NCBI GenBank assembly: GCA_963575745.1
Contig: CAUYUJ010001739.1
Location: 17,501 to 37,500 of the forward strand
Length of the DNA stretch: 20,000 bases
Origin: Prorocentrum cordatum
Taxonomy: Eukaryota; Sar; Dinophyceae; Prorocentrales; Prorocentraceae
Direction: 5' to 3'
A program made the translations under genes and the position numbers. Under the pieces are notes generated by a model. The model had not been told where the DNA came from, ran no database searches, and saw only the letters and a list, made by a program, of their open reading frames with translations. Position 1 is the stretch's first letter; every line of letters starts with the position of its first letter. Of this stretch, positions 1-8,934 are shown in pieces.

Positions 1-2
1 AG

Positions 3-404
3 AAGGGATGGGACTGGTTCCAACTCCGTCTCCCGTACGTCACCGACTACAGCAATGTTGGCCGCTGGCTCTGGCGGCGCCGAGCGCGCAACGCGGTGGC
101 GCGGCACTTGCTGCGCATCCTGGCCATGCTCGAGCTCCGATACAAGTTCAGGATACTGGACGGACTCTACCTGCGGACCTACCAGAACGACTTGGCGGAC
201 TTCGCGACGCGGGCCCCCCTCCCGGAGGTCAGGCAGTGGATCAGGATGAGGGAGGAGGGATGGTCAGAGATCAATCCGACAGCCCCCTGGGGCGCGTTGG
301 TCGAGGAGGCCGCCCAGCGCGAGCTCCGCATGCCCGGGGATTCATGTCCCTGGCGGGCGGCAGCGCTCCAGGTCAAGGGGGCTCAAAGGACGCTCCCGCG
401 CTAA
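3..404 (+). pseudogene. RNase H-like C-terminal tail of a retroelement polyprotein, 5' part outside the window
   Basis: The frame is open from the first complete codon at 3 to a stop at 402-404. It contains TDYSNVGRWLWRRRARNAVA (codons 42-101), then a Leu-rich helix, then LYLRTYQNDLADFATR. This order (Asp-containing strand, W-L, A-R-N, then an R-T-Y-x-N-x-x-A-D segment with a final Asp) is the pattern I associate with RNase H domains at the end of Ty3- or DIRS-type reverse transcriptase polyproteins, including dinoflagellate copies. The segment after it, ending W-G-A-L-V-E-E-A-A-Q-R, also looks like the usual spacer after this domain. No start codon can be chosen because the protein begins to the left of the window. 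Whether the stop is natural or a decay mutation is not clear; a second frame stays open from 408 to 539 but is not recognisable. The assignment is from pattern memory, not from a search. Confidence 0.55.
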
Positions 405-885
405 CTATGCCCTGCTGCAGGTCGAAGGGGCATGCTTGGTGCAGGTTGGCACTGCCTGGGCGCCCTTCGGAGACGCCTGGGAGGGACCGGGTAGCACCGG
501 ACGGTGCGCCCCCTGGGACTGGGGCCCGACGGCCTTATAACGGCTCCGCCCGCTGGGGGCTCCGGCGCTGAGCCCGACATGCGCCGGGAAGGGGCCCGCT
601 GGCTGCGCGTCTCCTTCTCGGGTAGAAGGCGAAAAATCCACCCCCATAATAACCACCCCGACACGCGAAGCCGCTTACCAAACGCCCCCACTGAAAGAAT
701 CGAACAGGGAAGGGCTGCTTAGTAAACGCCCAGGGCCGTTTAGTAGACGCCAATTGTCCGGTCCGGGTGGTTTTCCCTCCCTTGACAAGGAGGAGCTGGG
801 ACTCGCGGACCTCGGGCCTGACGGCGAGGGGCACCCGAAGGACGCAGCCGGGCGGGAGGAGGACGGCTTCACCGATCAGAGGATC
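405..885. other. No gene recognised
   Basis: The stretch is GC-rich with short overlapping open frames in several phases, none with a recognisable domain. Around 675-755 three loosely similar pieces ending in AAACGCCC or AGACGCC occur (near 677, 721 and 741), too diverged to call a repeat family. Confidence 0.5.
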
Positions 886-949
886 CCGGCGATGTACCGG
901 CGATGCGCCGTCGACGTCGGCGATGCATCGGCGACGCATCGGCGTTGCG
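886..949. repeat. Short tandem array, six units of 10-11 bp based on CCGGCGATG
   Basis: Six consecutive units can be laid out by eye: ccggcgatgta, ccggcgatgcg, ccgtcgacgt, cggcgatgca, tcggcgacgca and tcggcgttgcg. Unit lengths are 11, 11, 10, 10, 11 and 11. The unit is partly self-complementary around GATGCATC. No coding role is supported. Confidence 0.7.
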
Positions 950-1002
950 GCGCGATCTTCCGACACCATCTACTCCGACCCCACTCAGGAGGCCTAGAAT
1001 GA

Positions 1003-1410
1003 TGGACCAGGCGCAGGGCGGCCACCTGGCTGGCGCTGCCCACCCCGGCCAGCTGCTCTGGACTGCCTCGCTGCGTCGACGGCGCCAGGCTGGCCGCCTC
1101 GGTGGCCCAGGCCGCCCTCCGCGCCGCCCGGGAGCACGGGGCTGCGGAGCTCCGACGGCTCCGGTCTGCGAATTTTAATGAGCTGCAGCCTCAGGCTGCC
1201 TGGCTCCTGCGCGCCCAGCAACTCCGCGTCGCTGTCGCGACTCGGCTGGCCACGCCCAGCCGCCGTCGCGGCGCCCGTGCCGCCCAGCCTTGCGGGGGCC
1301 GGCTAGGCATCCGCCTCGCTGGGAAGGGGCCGGATCGCCCGCGGCTCGTGCCGCGTTTCATCGTTCGTCGCAGTCGCCGCCGAAGAGCGCCGCGTCCTCG
1401 TCATCCGTGA
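1003..1410 (+). CDS. Uncharacterised open frame, doubtful
   Basis: An open frame runs from just after a stop at 1000-1002 to a stop at 1408-1410; the first ATG inside it is at 1102. It is rich in Ala, Arg and Leu, with a stretch ASVAQAALRAAREHGAAE that would form a helix, followed by LRSANFNELQPQAAWLL. Third positions of this frame are mostly G or C. No domain or family is recognised. In DNA this GC-rich, chance frames of this size are expected, and the opposite strand is also open, so this may be an exon, a retroelement fragment or nothing. Confidence 0.18.
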   Translation, partial: WTRRRAATWLALPTPASCSGLPRCVDGARLAASVAQAALRAAREHGAAELRRLRSANFNELQPQAAWLLRAQQLRVAVATRLATPSRRRGARAAQPCGGRLGIRLAGKGPDRPRLVPRFIVRRSRRRRAPRPRHP

Positions 1411-3630
1411 CGCGCGGCACAAAGCGCGCAGCGTCCGGACAGCTCGTCGCGCAGGCTGGACGCCGATGGCACCCTGGGCTCTTCGAAACAGCTGGTCGCA
1501 GCGCAGCTCGCGGCGCGGGGCCGCTTGCGCCGCCATCGCGGACTCCAGCATCACGCTGGTCTCCGGGCGCTCGCGGCCCCATGATGACCAGACCATGGGC
1601 CGATGCGCGATATTTTGTGCCCACAGCTTGGCCTCGACGTTGGTCGTCCCCGTGCTTCCTGTGGTACATGTATAAAGTGGCGCTCGAACCCGTCGGCCTC
1701 ATGGCCCGAACCAGAAGGAACCTTCAACTTCCCCCCTCAGAGAGCTCGGACTTTCCATGACGGAGCGACGACCGACTCGAGCATGAGGGGTGGGGACTTG
1801 AGTGAGTTAGGACGCAGTCTCTCCGACGCCTGTTCCTCAGTGTGGCTAGTCCAGGGTGAACATTTCCATTTTCAGATCGCGGCCCGACACGTCCCAGGAC
1901 GTAGACGTTTCTGCACGCCGGCACCTGACCCAGTGCCAAACACAGCTGGAGTCTGCTGTGCAGGCCCTGCACTGCAGCCTGTACAATCTCACCCTTCCGA
2001 ACAGGAAAAACGTCTGGAGCCGACAGCAGTCGTTCCCAGCAGCAGAGCTCGACTCCGCCGCAGGAGCCGCGCCGTGTTCAACCTCAGGGTGAACTCAAGA
2101 GGGCGGGCGATGCGAGTCTGGAGCCTTGCTCTAACCTCCCACTCTGTGGCTACCTCGGGCTAGCTAAAACGACGTCGGCCGTGCCGCTGGCTCCGTCTGA
2201 GTCCTTAAATTCGGGCTGGTGGAGCCGCTCGTGACGCCTGCCCTGCTTTGGAGCCACGTCCTGGGCCCGCCGCTCCGAAAGCGAAACCGCAAGTTCCTGG
2301 GAGGGGTGAGCGAGGCCCCTATCGGCGATGAGTGTGCGATCGGGGGTCGATTCTCCCCCCCAATGAGCGCATCCCCCCAACCCTTGCCCCCGGGTAGCCC
2401 AGAAGGCTGGTGGCGTGGCAGTGGCTGGCGCGTGCGACGGCGGCGCATCGGCCACGAAGGTACGGCCACGTTTCGGCCCTCCGTCGACGCCAGTCTTGCG
2501 ATCGAAGCTGCTGCGAAGGACAGCAGTCTAATTTCGCCCGAGCGACGCTCCAGTGAGTGATGCCCAGGCAACGGCTGGGGAATATTCTCGTAGAAGAGCC
2601 AGGTTCTCTGAGTCGACTTGAAGAAGGGAAGGAAACTCACCAAGATCATCAAGGATCGCCACATGACACCTGATCACCAACGGAGTATTCGCAGCGTTCT
2701 GGTGAGGGGAATCAGGATCACCAAATGCTGCAAAATAGCTGCATTCGCCAGGAGCAATAAACTGTTGGTCTCCACCCGGCTCGGCGATTCTGTCAGGCAC
2801 CAAGCGATGCCGACAATTGCCACATCCTTGCGTTCTCTGCACAATGGAGCTGGGTGTCCGGCCCTGCCGCGTTCCCACCATACCCGTGCTCGGGAAGAAC
2901 ATCCGTGCACGAAGCGAACCATGCAGTAACGGGGCAACTCCCTGTCATGGCAGCAGAGTCCTTGGTACTACTCAACGGCTTGACCGAGTCGACGGACGCC
3001 GTATACCCGCCCACTCCTCTCCTCGCTCTCCTTCTGCCCGGGAGGCGGAGTCGGAGTCTCACCTGCACCCTTGGGCAGTGTGGTCTAAGGCGCCTCCTCG
3101 TTCAACCTCCCGCTTCCTCTTCGGGGAGGGGATCGCTCCAGCATGGGCGGGCGGGGATGCGCGAGGCGTCGAAAGAACCCCCGCCCGTGGGCGGGCAACG
3201 GCCCGCGGCTCTGCGCTGGCCTCGCGTCCCGTGGCTTCTCCGTGGCGACTGGGGGCCCAACGCTTCGGGAAAAAACGGCACCGTGGGAGGGCTGGACCCC
3301 CCACCTCTTCCGACGTCCCCTCCTCCGTCCCCAGCTCATCTTCGTTCCCCTGGTTCTCCTCCACCGTCCTGCGCCTCCTCCTTCTCCCTTGCCGCCGCTG
3401 CGGATGTCCTGGCCAGATTCCGCGCTCCTGGAAGAAATGGAGGTTGCCCCGAACGGCCGTGGTCACAGCACGGCACGGCTTCGCCAACTCGCACACAGTG
3501 CCATCATCGTGGGGCTGGGGGGGGAGACACAACACCACAGGAAGCAGGAGGAGACGCAGGGGCATGAGGGGAGATCATGAATCCTAAAACTGATGAAGGA
3601 AGGACAGGGGTGTGGAGATAGCCACGCGAC
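1411..3630. other. No gene recognised
   Basis: Many short frames overlap on both strands, with no recognised domain. 3300-3410 is pyrimidine-rich (CTC-like). The docking-complex gene on the minus strand should continue into this stretch because its exon ends with a splice donor at 3631, but I could not identify the next exon by reading. Confidence 0.5.
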
Positions 3631-3779
3631 CTTTTGCGGATGTCGATCGCCTCGATCTCCCTGTTGAGCTGATTGACATACGTCAGCAAGCTGAAATTGC
3701 GCTGCTCCAGATCGACGAAGATCCGGACGATCTCGTCTATCTCGTGGATCTGGGTGCTGGACTTGATGGTTGCGAAAGC
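3631..3779 (-). CDS. Exon of an outer-dynein-arm docking complex protein (ODA1/CCDC63/CCDC114 family)
   Basis: Read on the minus strand, the exon starts at 3779 and ends at 3631: 49 codons plus two bases. It contains AFATIKSSTQIHEIDEIV, then RIFVDLEQRNFSLLTYVN and QLNREIEAIDIRK. From memory, this is the conserved block of the ODA1/CCDC63/CCDC114 coiled-coil proteins, with an F-x-x-I-K/Q, a T-G-I-like turn, a D/E-I-x-E-I-V helix, then N-F-(S/A)-L-(F/L)-x-Y-V-N-x-L-N-x-E-I-E. Those proteins anchor outer dynein arms to the doublet microtubules of the flagellar axoneme. The upstream boundary is AGCAG before GCTTTC, a normal AG acceptor, and the downstream boundary is AAAAG before GTCGCG, a GT donor. 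The exon 8935-9030 joins it in frame. Only part of the protein is visible; upstream and downstream exons are missing or unrecognised. Confidence 0.72.
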
Positions 3780-5422
3780 CTGCTGGGTATTCAATAACGT
3801 GTTGAAACCCACTGGTGCCAATTAGGATTGTTTTAGGGCGGAGAATGCACGAGCCATGTTCGAATAGCTTCGTGGGGAAGATGGTAACGATGAGAATAAT
3901 GAAATACATGACGAACACAATGTGGTGGAGGACATTCAAGGAAGGATGAGGAAGGCATGGAAGAGGTGTAGAGGGAGGAAGATGAAGGGAAATATGATGT
4001 AGCGGTAAGGGAGAGGACGGGATGATGAAGATCGTGCCAAATCCAACGTCAGAAGTTAACTGCATAGAAATCGGTTTGGCACAGGAGCCGAAGCGGCGGG
4101 CAACTTCAAAGTCTGGAATAGTCTGGATCAGTTGTGCCATCGTCACGTGGATGGCGACCGCCCACTGGAGAATCAACGTGTCTTGTCCTGCATCTGTCCT
4201 TCAACAAGTACGAAGTGGAAAAGAAACAGACCAGTGTCACACATCATATGGTGTACATCCCTACCGCTATCCAGCCCCAAACTGCGCCTCTCCTACCTGG
4301 GGAGGTGCGACTGGCGGGATTGTGCTCCTAGAGCAATCGCCGCCTTCTTCACGAAGACCCTGGGGGTCACGGCCGAGTGACGCCCGTGAGGCGGCCTGGC
4401 TTGCACTTTTAAACTCTGCAGCGCGGAACTTCATCTCATCGTCGGCCAGGCCGACGTCGATGGCGTCAGCGAGTGCGCCGTTCTCATTTCATGTGTTACC
4501 GCCGTGCATTGTCAAAGGTACACTACATGACGGTGGGTACTGTGAGTACCTAGGGCTAGGCTTGACATCGTCTCGACTCCAACAATGTCGATAAAGCCGA
4601 GTCGATTATGTCATTTGCACGCCAACATAAACTTGATGTCCTGTCTCCTACTGACTTGCACATGGTGGAGGAGGTTGGGGGAGAACTACCTGATACGAGG
4701 AGGGTCAGTCTGGCGGTGGAAGAGTACGTGGTGGTCGTTCGGGGAGGTGTGGGGGTTCTCTAATCTCCAGCTGCGGTAGCTGCGTTGCAAGAGACCGGTT
4801 GGGCGGTGACGGAGAGCGAGGACTTGCGCCTCATGATCGTGGTCCTGTCCTTGGCGGGCGTTTGACACGGGTACTCGTCGGCCTACACATCGACTGGGGA
4901 CCGCCAGGGCCGCTTGCAGTCCTTCGATGGCGCGTCGGAGCTGATGGACGTGTGCCACGAGACCGAGCAGCAGGAAATTATCGCCTTGGGACTTCGCTTG
5001 CCATGTCGGTCAGGATCGCTGCTGTGGCCGCTACGTCGCACAAGCCTCCGTCGACGACTTCGTGCGCACCCCTACAATGGTGGGCCGCTTTGGTGTGACG
5101 ACGCCCACAACGGCAGCGGGCTCTCAATTCCTGCCATGGCTGGAGGAGTCTCCCCGGCCGCTATGTGCTGCGGACACGTCCTTCCAGATCGGCTCCAGAT
5201 GTACGTGGATGCTTCCCTGGGCCCGTCGTGACGATCAGGGTCAGGCACAACTGATATGAACTTGACTTGTGCGTGGCTTCCCCCTTCGTGGTGCAGCACA
5301 TCGAGAGCCTCCGGGCAGCCGCGCTGAGCATGAGCGACAACTTCGCGAAACTGTTCCGCCTCAATCCTCCTCGGGGTCGGCTCGGAAATGCTTGGCACCG
5401 TTGCTGGTCTGCTGGAGATGCT

Positions 5423-5603
5423 ACGACCCAAGAGGCCTCCAGGAGGTCATCCACGAAGGCCCGCAGAGACCCAGATCAATGATTTTCCTTAGGATTTTAA
5501 GGATGCCATCCGACGGCCCAAGACGGTCTAAGAGGCCCAAAATATCGGGCCAAGTTCGCCCAATAAGGCTCCAAGACGACCCCATAGCGGCCCAAGAGAC
5601 CCC
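5423..5603 (+). repeat. Larger duplication inside the CCAAGA array, copy 1
   Basis: This stretch is similar over about 180 bases to 5919-6097, an offset of 496 bp. Shared landmarks, in order, are ACGACCCAAGAGGCCTCC, GAAGGCCCGCA, GACCCAGATCAATGATTT, then CCGACGGCCCAAGACGGT and AATATCGGGCCAAGTTCG. Confidence 0.8.
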
Positions 5604-5918
5604 CGAGAGGGCCCAAGAGGGCCCCAAGACAGCCAAAGAGGCCTCCAAGACGCCCAAAATGGCCTCCAAGACAACCATGAAGCACCACAAGAGGGCTCCA
5701 AGTCAGTTGAGAAAGGCTCCCAAGACGGCTCCCGACGGCGTCAGACAGGCCAGGAACGCCCTGAGACGGCCAAAGAGGTCCCCAAGATGGCCCCAACCAA
5801 GGACGGTCCAAGAAGCCCCCAAGATGCTTCCAAGACGGCCCAAGATGCACCCCAGACGGCCCAATATGGCCTCAAGATGACCGAAGACGGCCCAAGAGGC
5901 TCCCAAGAGGCCTCCAAA

Positions 5919-6097
5919 ACGACCCAAGAGGCCTCCAGGAGGTCCTCCAGGAAGGCCCGCAAAGACCCAGATCAATGATTTCCCTTCGGCTTTTGAAGGA
6001 GGCCTTCCGACGGCCCAAGACGGTCCAAGAGGCCCCAAATATCGGGCCAAGTTCGCCCAATAAGCCTCCAAGATGGCCCCGTACGGCCCAAAAGACC
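5919..6097 (+). repeat. Larger duplication inside the CCAAGA array, copy 2 (and a partial copy 3 at 6121-6172)
   Basis: This is the partner of 5423-5603 with the same landmarks. A third, shorter and more diverged copy begins at about 6121 with CAGGAAGGCCCG, followed by GATTTCCATTCGGTGTTTG in place of GATTTCCCTTCGGCTTTTG. This means blocks several hundred bases long, not only the short unit, have been duplicated. Confidence 0.75.
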
Positions 6098-7262
6098 CCA
6101 GAAGGCCTCCGAGAAGACATACAGGAAGGCCCGAAGGAGCCAAAATCATAGATTTCCATTCGGTGTTTGCAGGTTGTTGGCTTTGGCTCCCTGTCGGCCT
6201 TACGACGGCCCACGACGGCCTCCAAGACTGCCCAAGAAGCCTCCAAGATGGCCCCATGACGGCCCAAGAGACCACCAAAACGGCCACAATAGGACCCAAA
6301 GGTGGCCCAGGAGGCCTCCAAGACGCCCAAGATGGCCTCCAAGGCTGCCAAGATGGTCCAATAGAGCCCAAGATGGCCGCAAGATGTCTCCGAGACGGTC
6401 CAAGATGCACCCAAGACGACCTCAAGACAGCCCAAGATGCCGCCAAGAGGCGTCCAAGAGGTCCTCAAGGACGGCTGGGAGAAGCCCAAATCAGCAATGT
6501 CCTTATATCGGGGAGACGTACGACTCGGGTACGGGGGCCCCAGGTTGGCCTGACGGGGGCCGTCATAAACATGACGAGACCCAATCTGAGATTTGACGCG
6601 GGCTCCCCCTGCAGACATCCCACGAAAACGGGACCGTCAAACTCCAGAACGCGCTCGGTAAACAGAAATCGGCAAACCCGAGTTCTGGCGTACTCGAGTC
6701 TTACGCTTCCCCGATTATGCCGTGAAGATTTGGGTATTTTCTGCGTTCGGCCTACGACGTGCTTCTCTCAGGCCGAGCCGCGCGGCGGGCTCCCCGCAGG
6801 GCGCGACCTGCGCGAGCGGGCAGTGCGCCGCTGGGCAGCCGCAGCCTGGGGCCTGGGCACGGCGCGCGGACGCCGTCGCCGCCGCCCTGCGTCCGAAATC
6901 AGGGCGTTGCAGTAAGTCGGGCGTGTCCCCCTACAGCGGGATGTTGGGCGATTTGTTCTTTTACCAAAAGATCCGCCGACCCTGTCGGCGTGTGCGAGGA
7001 GCTTGGCTGTTCGAGTCGTCGTCTCCGTCGGTCGTCGCCTCCGTCGTCTTCTTTCCCTGCAGCTTCCTTCTCAAGCTCGTGAGCGAGAGAAAAATCTAGC
7101 AGTGTCGTAATCGAGTCGAAGGGAAGCCCCTTCCTTGATCCCTTCCCCAGAGGGGGGGGGGTCCCAGGGGGGGTCCCGGGGGGGGTCCCAGTGGTGGGGG
7201 GGCAGATTCGTTTTTCCTCGGGCGGCCTAGAAACCTCAAAAACACTCCAAATGAGGTCCGAA

Positions 7263-7488
7263 TGCCCAAGATGGCCCCCGAGACGGCCCAAGAGGGCCCC
7301 AGGTCGCCCAAAGATCGGCCGAAAACGCCCAAGATAGCCCCAAGACCGTCCAAGAAGCCTCCAAGACGTCCCAGGCCCCCTCCAAGAGACCCCCAGGAAG
7401 CCCCAAGAGGCCCCCACGAGGTTTCCAAGCGGCCCCTAAGAGCTTCCCAAGAGGCCCACAAACTACCCCCAAGAGGCGCCCAAGAGCG
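7263..7488 (+). repeat. CCAAGA array, block 2, inside the family-1 element
   Basis: This is the same degenerate unit and orientation as at 5423-6480, with spacings mostly 10 or 11. It runs into the CGT microsatellite at 7493. Confidence 0.8.
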
Positions 7489-7492
7489 CTCA

Positions 7493-7549
<57 letters not shown>
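7493..7549. repeat. CGT/TCG microsatellite, about 19 units
   Basis: This is a perfect trinucleotide tract. It creates poly-Ser, poly-Asp and poly-Thr frames that are not evidence of a protein. Confidence 0.95.
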
Positions 7550-7552
<3 letters not shown>

Positions 7553-7827
7553 TTCAGGGTCGGCGGCACCGGTCGTAAGGCCTTCGCAATCAAAACATAC
7601 TCCCAGAATGTTGTAAAAAGGGTCAACAAATAGTCCGCAGACTATGTCTTGACTAGTTTTGACGATTCCTCCTGGAGAGGAGCATGCCCGACTTAAGTGA
7701 CTTAAGCGTTGCATTCGTTGTTACGCTGGCGTGCTACAGAGGTTGTTGTTGGCACTCCCGCGCCGGCCTGCATGGTCTGATCGGCCTTCCGACGGCCTCA
7801 GGGGCTTCCGAGATCGCCACAAGATCA

Positions 7828-8088
7828 TCCAGGAGGCTTCCAAGACGGCCCAAGAGACCCCCAAGGTGGACCAAGAGGCACCCAAGACGGCCCCAAGAAA
7901 GCCCAAGACTGCCCCGGAGACTTCCAAGAGGGCCCTGAGAGGCCCCAAGTCGGCCCAGGCCAGCAACGCCCTAAGACGGCCAACGAAGGCCCAAGTGGCC
8001 CCCAAGACGCAAAAGAAGGCCCCAAAGAGGCATCGTAGAGGCGCCCAGGAGGCCTCAAGAGTGCCCCAAGAGGCTCCCGAGAGGTCTC
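7828..8088 (+). repeat. CCAAGA array, block 3
   Basis: This block has the same unit and orientation as the earlier ones, for example ttccaagacggcccaagaga and ccaagaggcacccaagacgg. It ends directly at a CTC tract. The preceding stretch 7741-7800 resembles 6170-6215 (GGTTGTTG, then CGGCCTTNCGACGGCC), so the array is again part of a larger duplicated cassette. Confidence 0.75.
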
Positions 8089-8090
8089 TT

Positions 8091-8125
8091 CTCCTCCTCC
8101 TCCTCCTCCTCCTCCTCCTCCTCCC
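8091..8125. repeat. CTC microsatellite
   Basis: This is a perfect CTC tract of about 11 units abutting the CCAAGA array. I see no gene between here and the foldback element at 8380; the stretch is unique and unassigned. Confidence 0.9.
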
Positions 8126-8379
8126 GTTTCCTCCTTTTTCCGTATTCTCCTCTTCCTCCCAGGCGTGTTCCCCGAATGGTTTCCACCGACAGCTTGGCCG
8201 AGCGCTGACCACAACGTTCGGCCACATAGACCCTTCCAAATACCGGGGACGGCGGTGATTCGCCTCAGGCGTCCACGATACATGCTCATGCAAATCTGTG
8301 GTCCTCGACCATCGATGCGCCGTCCCTTGTTGGCTTGCCTCGGCCCAACCCGCCGGCCACCCGAAGATGCCTCCAAGAT

Positions 8380-8580
8380 TTGGTTTGCTCCCATCGTACT
8401 CAAGGACCACATCCCAGAAATAATTTCGAGCACCTGGAAAAGTGTCGAACGAGTGTCGAAACAGTGTCGGACGAGTGTCTCCCAGGGCCCGACACGTGAA
8501 ACCCTCGAGTTTCGAATCGTTTTTCTGGTGCTCGAAATTCTTCCTGGTGGTCAAGGCTGAAGCAGGTTGGAACATCATAA
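8380..8580. mobile_element. Foldback/inverted-repeat DNA element, family 2, copy 1
   Basis: This 201-bp stretch is similar throughout to 11548-11761. Its two ends are inverted repeats of about 55 bases: near the left AATAATTTCGAGCACC, near the right GGTGCTCGAAATTCTTCC, with GGACCACAT and GTGGTCAAGG further out. The middle holds repeated GTGTCGAA/GTGTCGGAC pieces and CCCGACAC. Possible 8-bp target duplications are TCCAAGAT at 8372-8379 and 8581-8588, but these are also units of the CCAAGA array in which the element sits. No protein is encoded; frames on both strands in both copies only reflect the repeat. Confidence 0.75.
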
Positions 8581-8617
8581 TCCAAGATGGCCTCCACCAT
8601 GGCCTCCAAGACGACGA
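8581..8617 (+). repeat. Short CCAAGA array remnant
   Basis: Three units (tccaagatggcctccaccat, then ggcctccaagacgacg) directly follow the foldback element; one unit (cctccaagat) directly precedes it. The element therefore appears to have landed inside an array. 8620-8934 after it is GC-rich with a short GGA-rich patch and holds no gene that I recognise. Confidence 0.7.
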
Positions 8618-8934
8618 GCCACAGCCACTCAATCATTCGGCCGTCCGCGGGCGGTCTCTCCGCTCGCGCCGGGCCTCTGGGCGGCGCCCGCGGGCGCCGC
8701 CCCACCCGCCCCGCGCGCCAGGAGGGGGCCTTCGGGGAGAAACTCGCGGCCAGCGGAGGGAAGAGGCCATCCGCGGGCGGCTGAACGTTTGAGTTCGTGG
8801 GGTTCGGGAGGTTCTGCGGGAGGGATGCGGCGCCTACGAGGCCGAGCAGGAGGCCGAGCAGGAGGAGGAGTAGGAGGAGGAGGAGGAGGAACGCTGTTTC
8901 TTGGAGGACGCTTCGAGGAGCGGCGTCGCGCGGC

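Larger units (their letters stand above)
5423..6480 (+). repeat. Degenerate CCAAGA array, block 1 (about 1 kb)
   Basis: The stretch is filled with pieces such as ccaagacggc, ccaagaggcct and ccaagatggcc, always in the same orientation. Ten successive spacings counted by hand between about 5830 and 5945 are 10, 12, 9, 12, 9, 10, 11, 11, 10 and 11, a mean of 10.5. The array creates open frames on both strands: about 250 residues on the minus strand rich in S-W-x-x-L-G, and Pro/Lys/Gln-rich frames on the plus strand. I regard these frames as by-products, because the period is not a multiple of three and frames are lost at random. The same repeat recurs at 7263, 7828, 8581 and 19801. Confidence 0.8.
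6912..7705. mobile_element. Inverted-repeat DNA element, family 1, copy C: long form with an internal CCAAGA array
   Basis: The left end (GTAAGTCGGGCGTGTCCCCC at 6912) and right end (a terminal inverted repeat finishing in CCCGACTTAA, then GTGACTTAA, at about 7686-7705) match the ends of the two 159-bp copies at 10860 and 11238. The element is flanked by an exact 8-bp direct repeat, GCGTTGCA, at 6904-6911 and 7706-7713, which fits a target-site duplication and ties the two halves together as one insertion. The right 105 bases align well with the other copies (ACTATGTCTTGACTAGTTTTG region). The element is 794 bp long. About 635 bp are extra, including a CCAAGA array and a CGT microsatellite. 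No transposase is visible, so it is non-autonomous. Either the extra DNA was inserted later or this is a longer form of the family. Confidence 0.72.
3780..8934 (-). other. Intron of the docking-complex gene, about 5.2 kb, loaded with repeats
   Basis: The two recognised exons lie on the same strand in the correct order and join in frame (VFEQ then AFATIK). If the join is real, everything between is one intron, or an intron with further unrecognised exons. The donor side reads GAGCAG before GCCGCG and the acceptor side CAGCAG before GCTTTC, so both boundaries share AGCAGGC and the splice uses a GC donor or an equivalent shifted position. On the minus strand a pyrimidine-rich stretch lies 100-250 bases before the acceptor (complement of about 3880-4030). 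The intron holds CCAAGA arrays, an inverted-repeat DNA element and a foldback element. I recognise no gene in 4030-5420. Confidence 0.55.

Noticed and set aside
886-949. CRISPR array
   Set aside because: Units are 10-11 bp with no spacers, and the window is eukaryotic. No CRISPR-like structure occurs anywhere in the window.
3463-4176. A 237-codon minus-strand frame overlapping the docking-complex exon
   Set aside because: It overlaps the recognised exon in another frame, is Pro/Leu/His-rich over the polypyrimidine tract and shows no domain. An exon within its first 50 codons (MAQLIQTIPDFEVARRF) cannot be excluded.
6130-6150. Second reverse-strand spliced-leader relic (GAGCCAAAAT)
   Set aside because: Only ten bases match the complement of the leader and it lies in array cassette DNA; this is within chance.
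5703-6618. Minus-strand open frames of about 250 codons rich in S-W-x-x-L-G
   Set aside because: They follow from the CCAAGA array. The unit spacing averages 10.5 and is not a multiple of three, and overlapping frames look equally protein-like.
7493-7549. Poly-Asp or poly-Ser protein tract
   Set aside because: It is a pure CGT microsatellite open in every frame, located inside a transposon.
8380-8705. Minus-strand frame with SLDHQEEFRAPEKRFE shared with a similar frame at about 11600-11740, as a conserved protein family
   Set aside because: The shared peptide lies wholly within the two copies of the family-2 foldback element, whose DNA similarity and inverted ends explain it.
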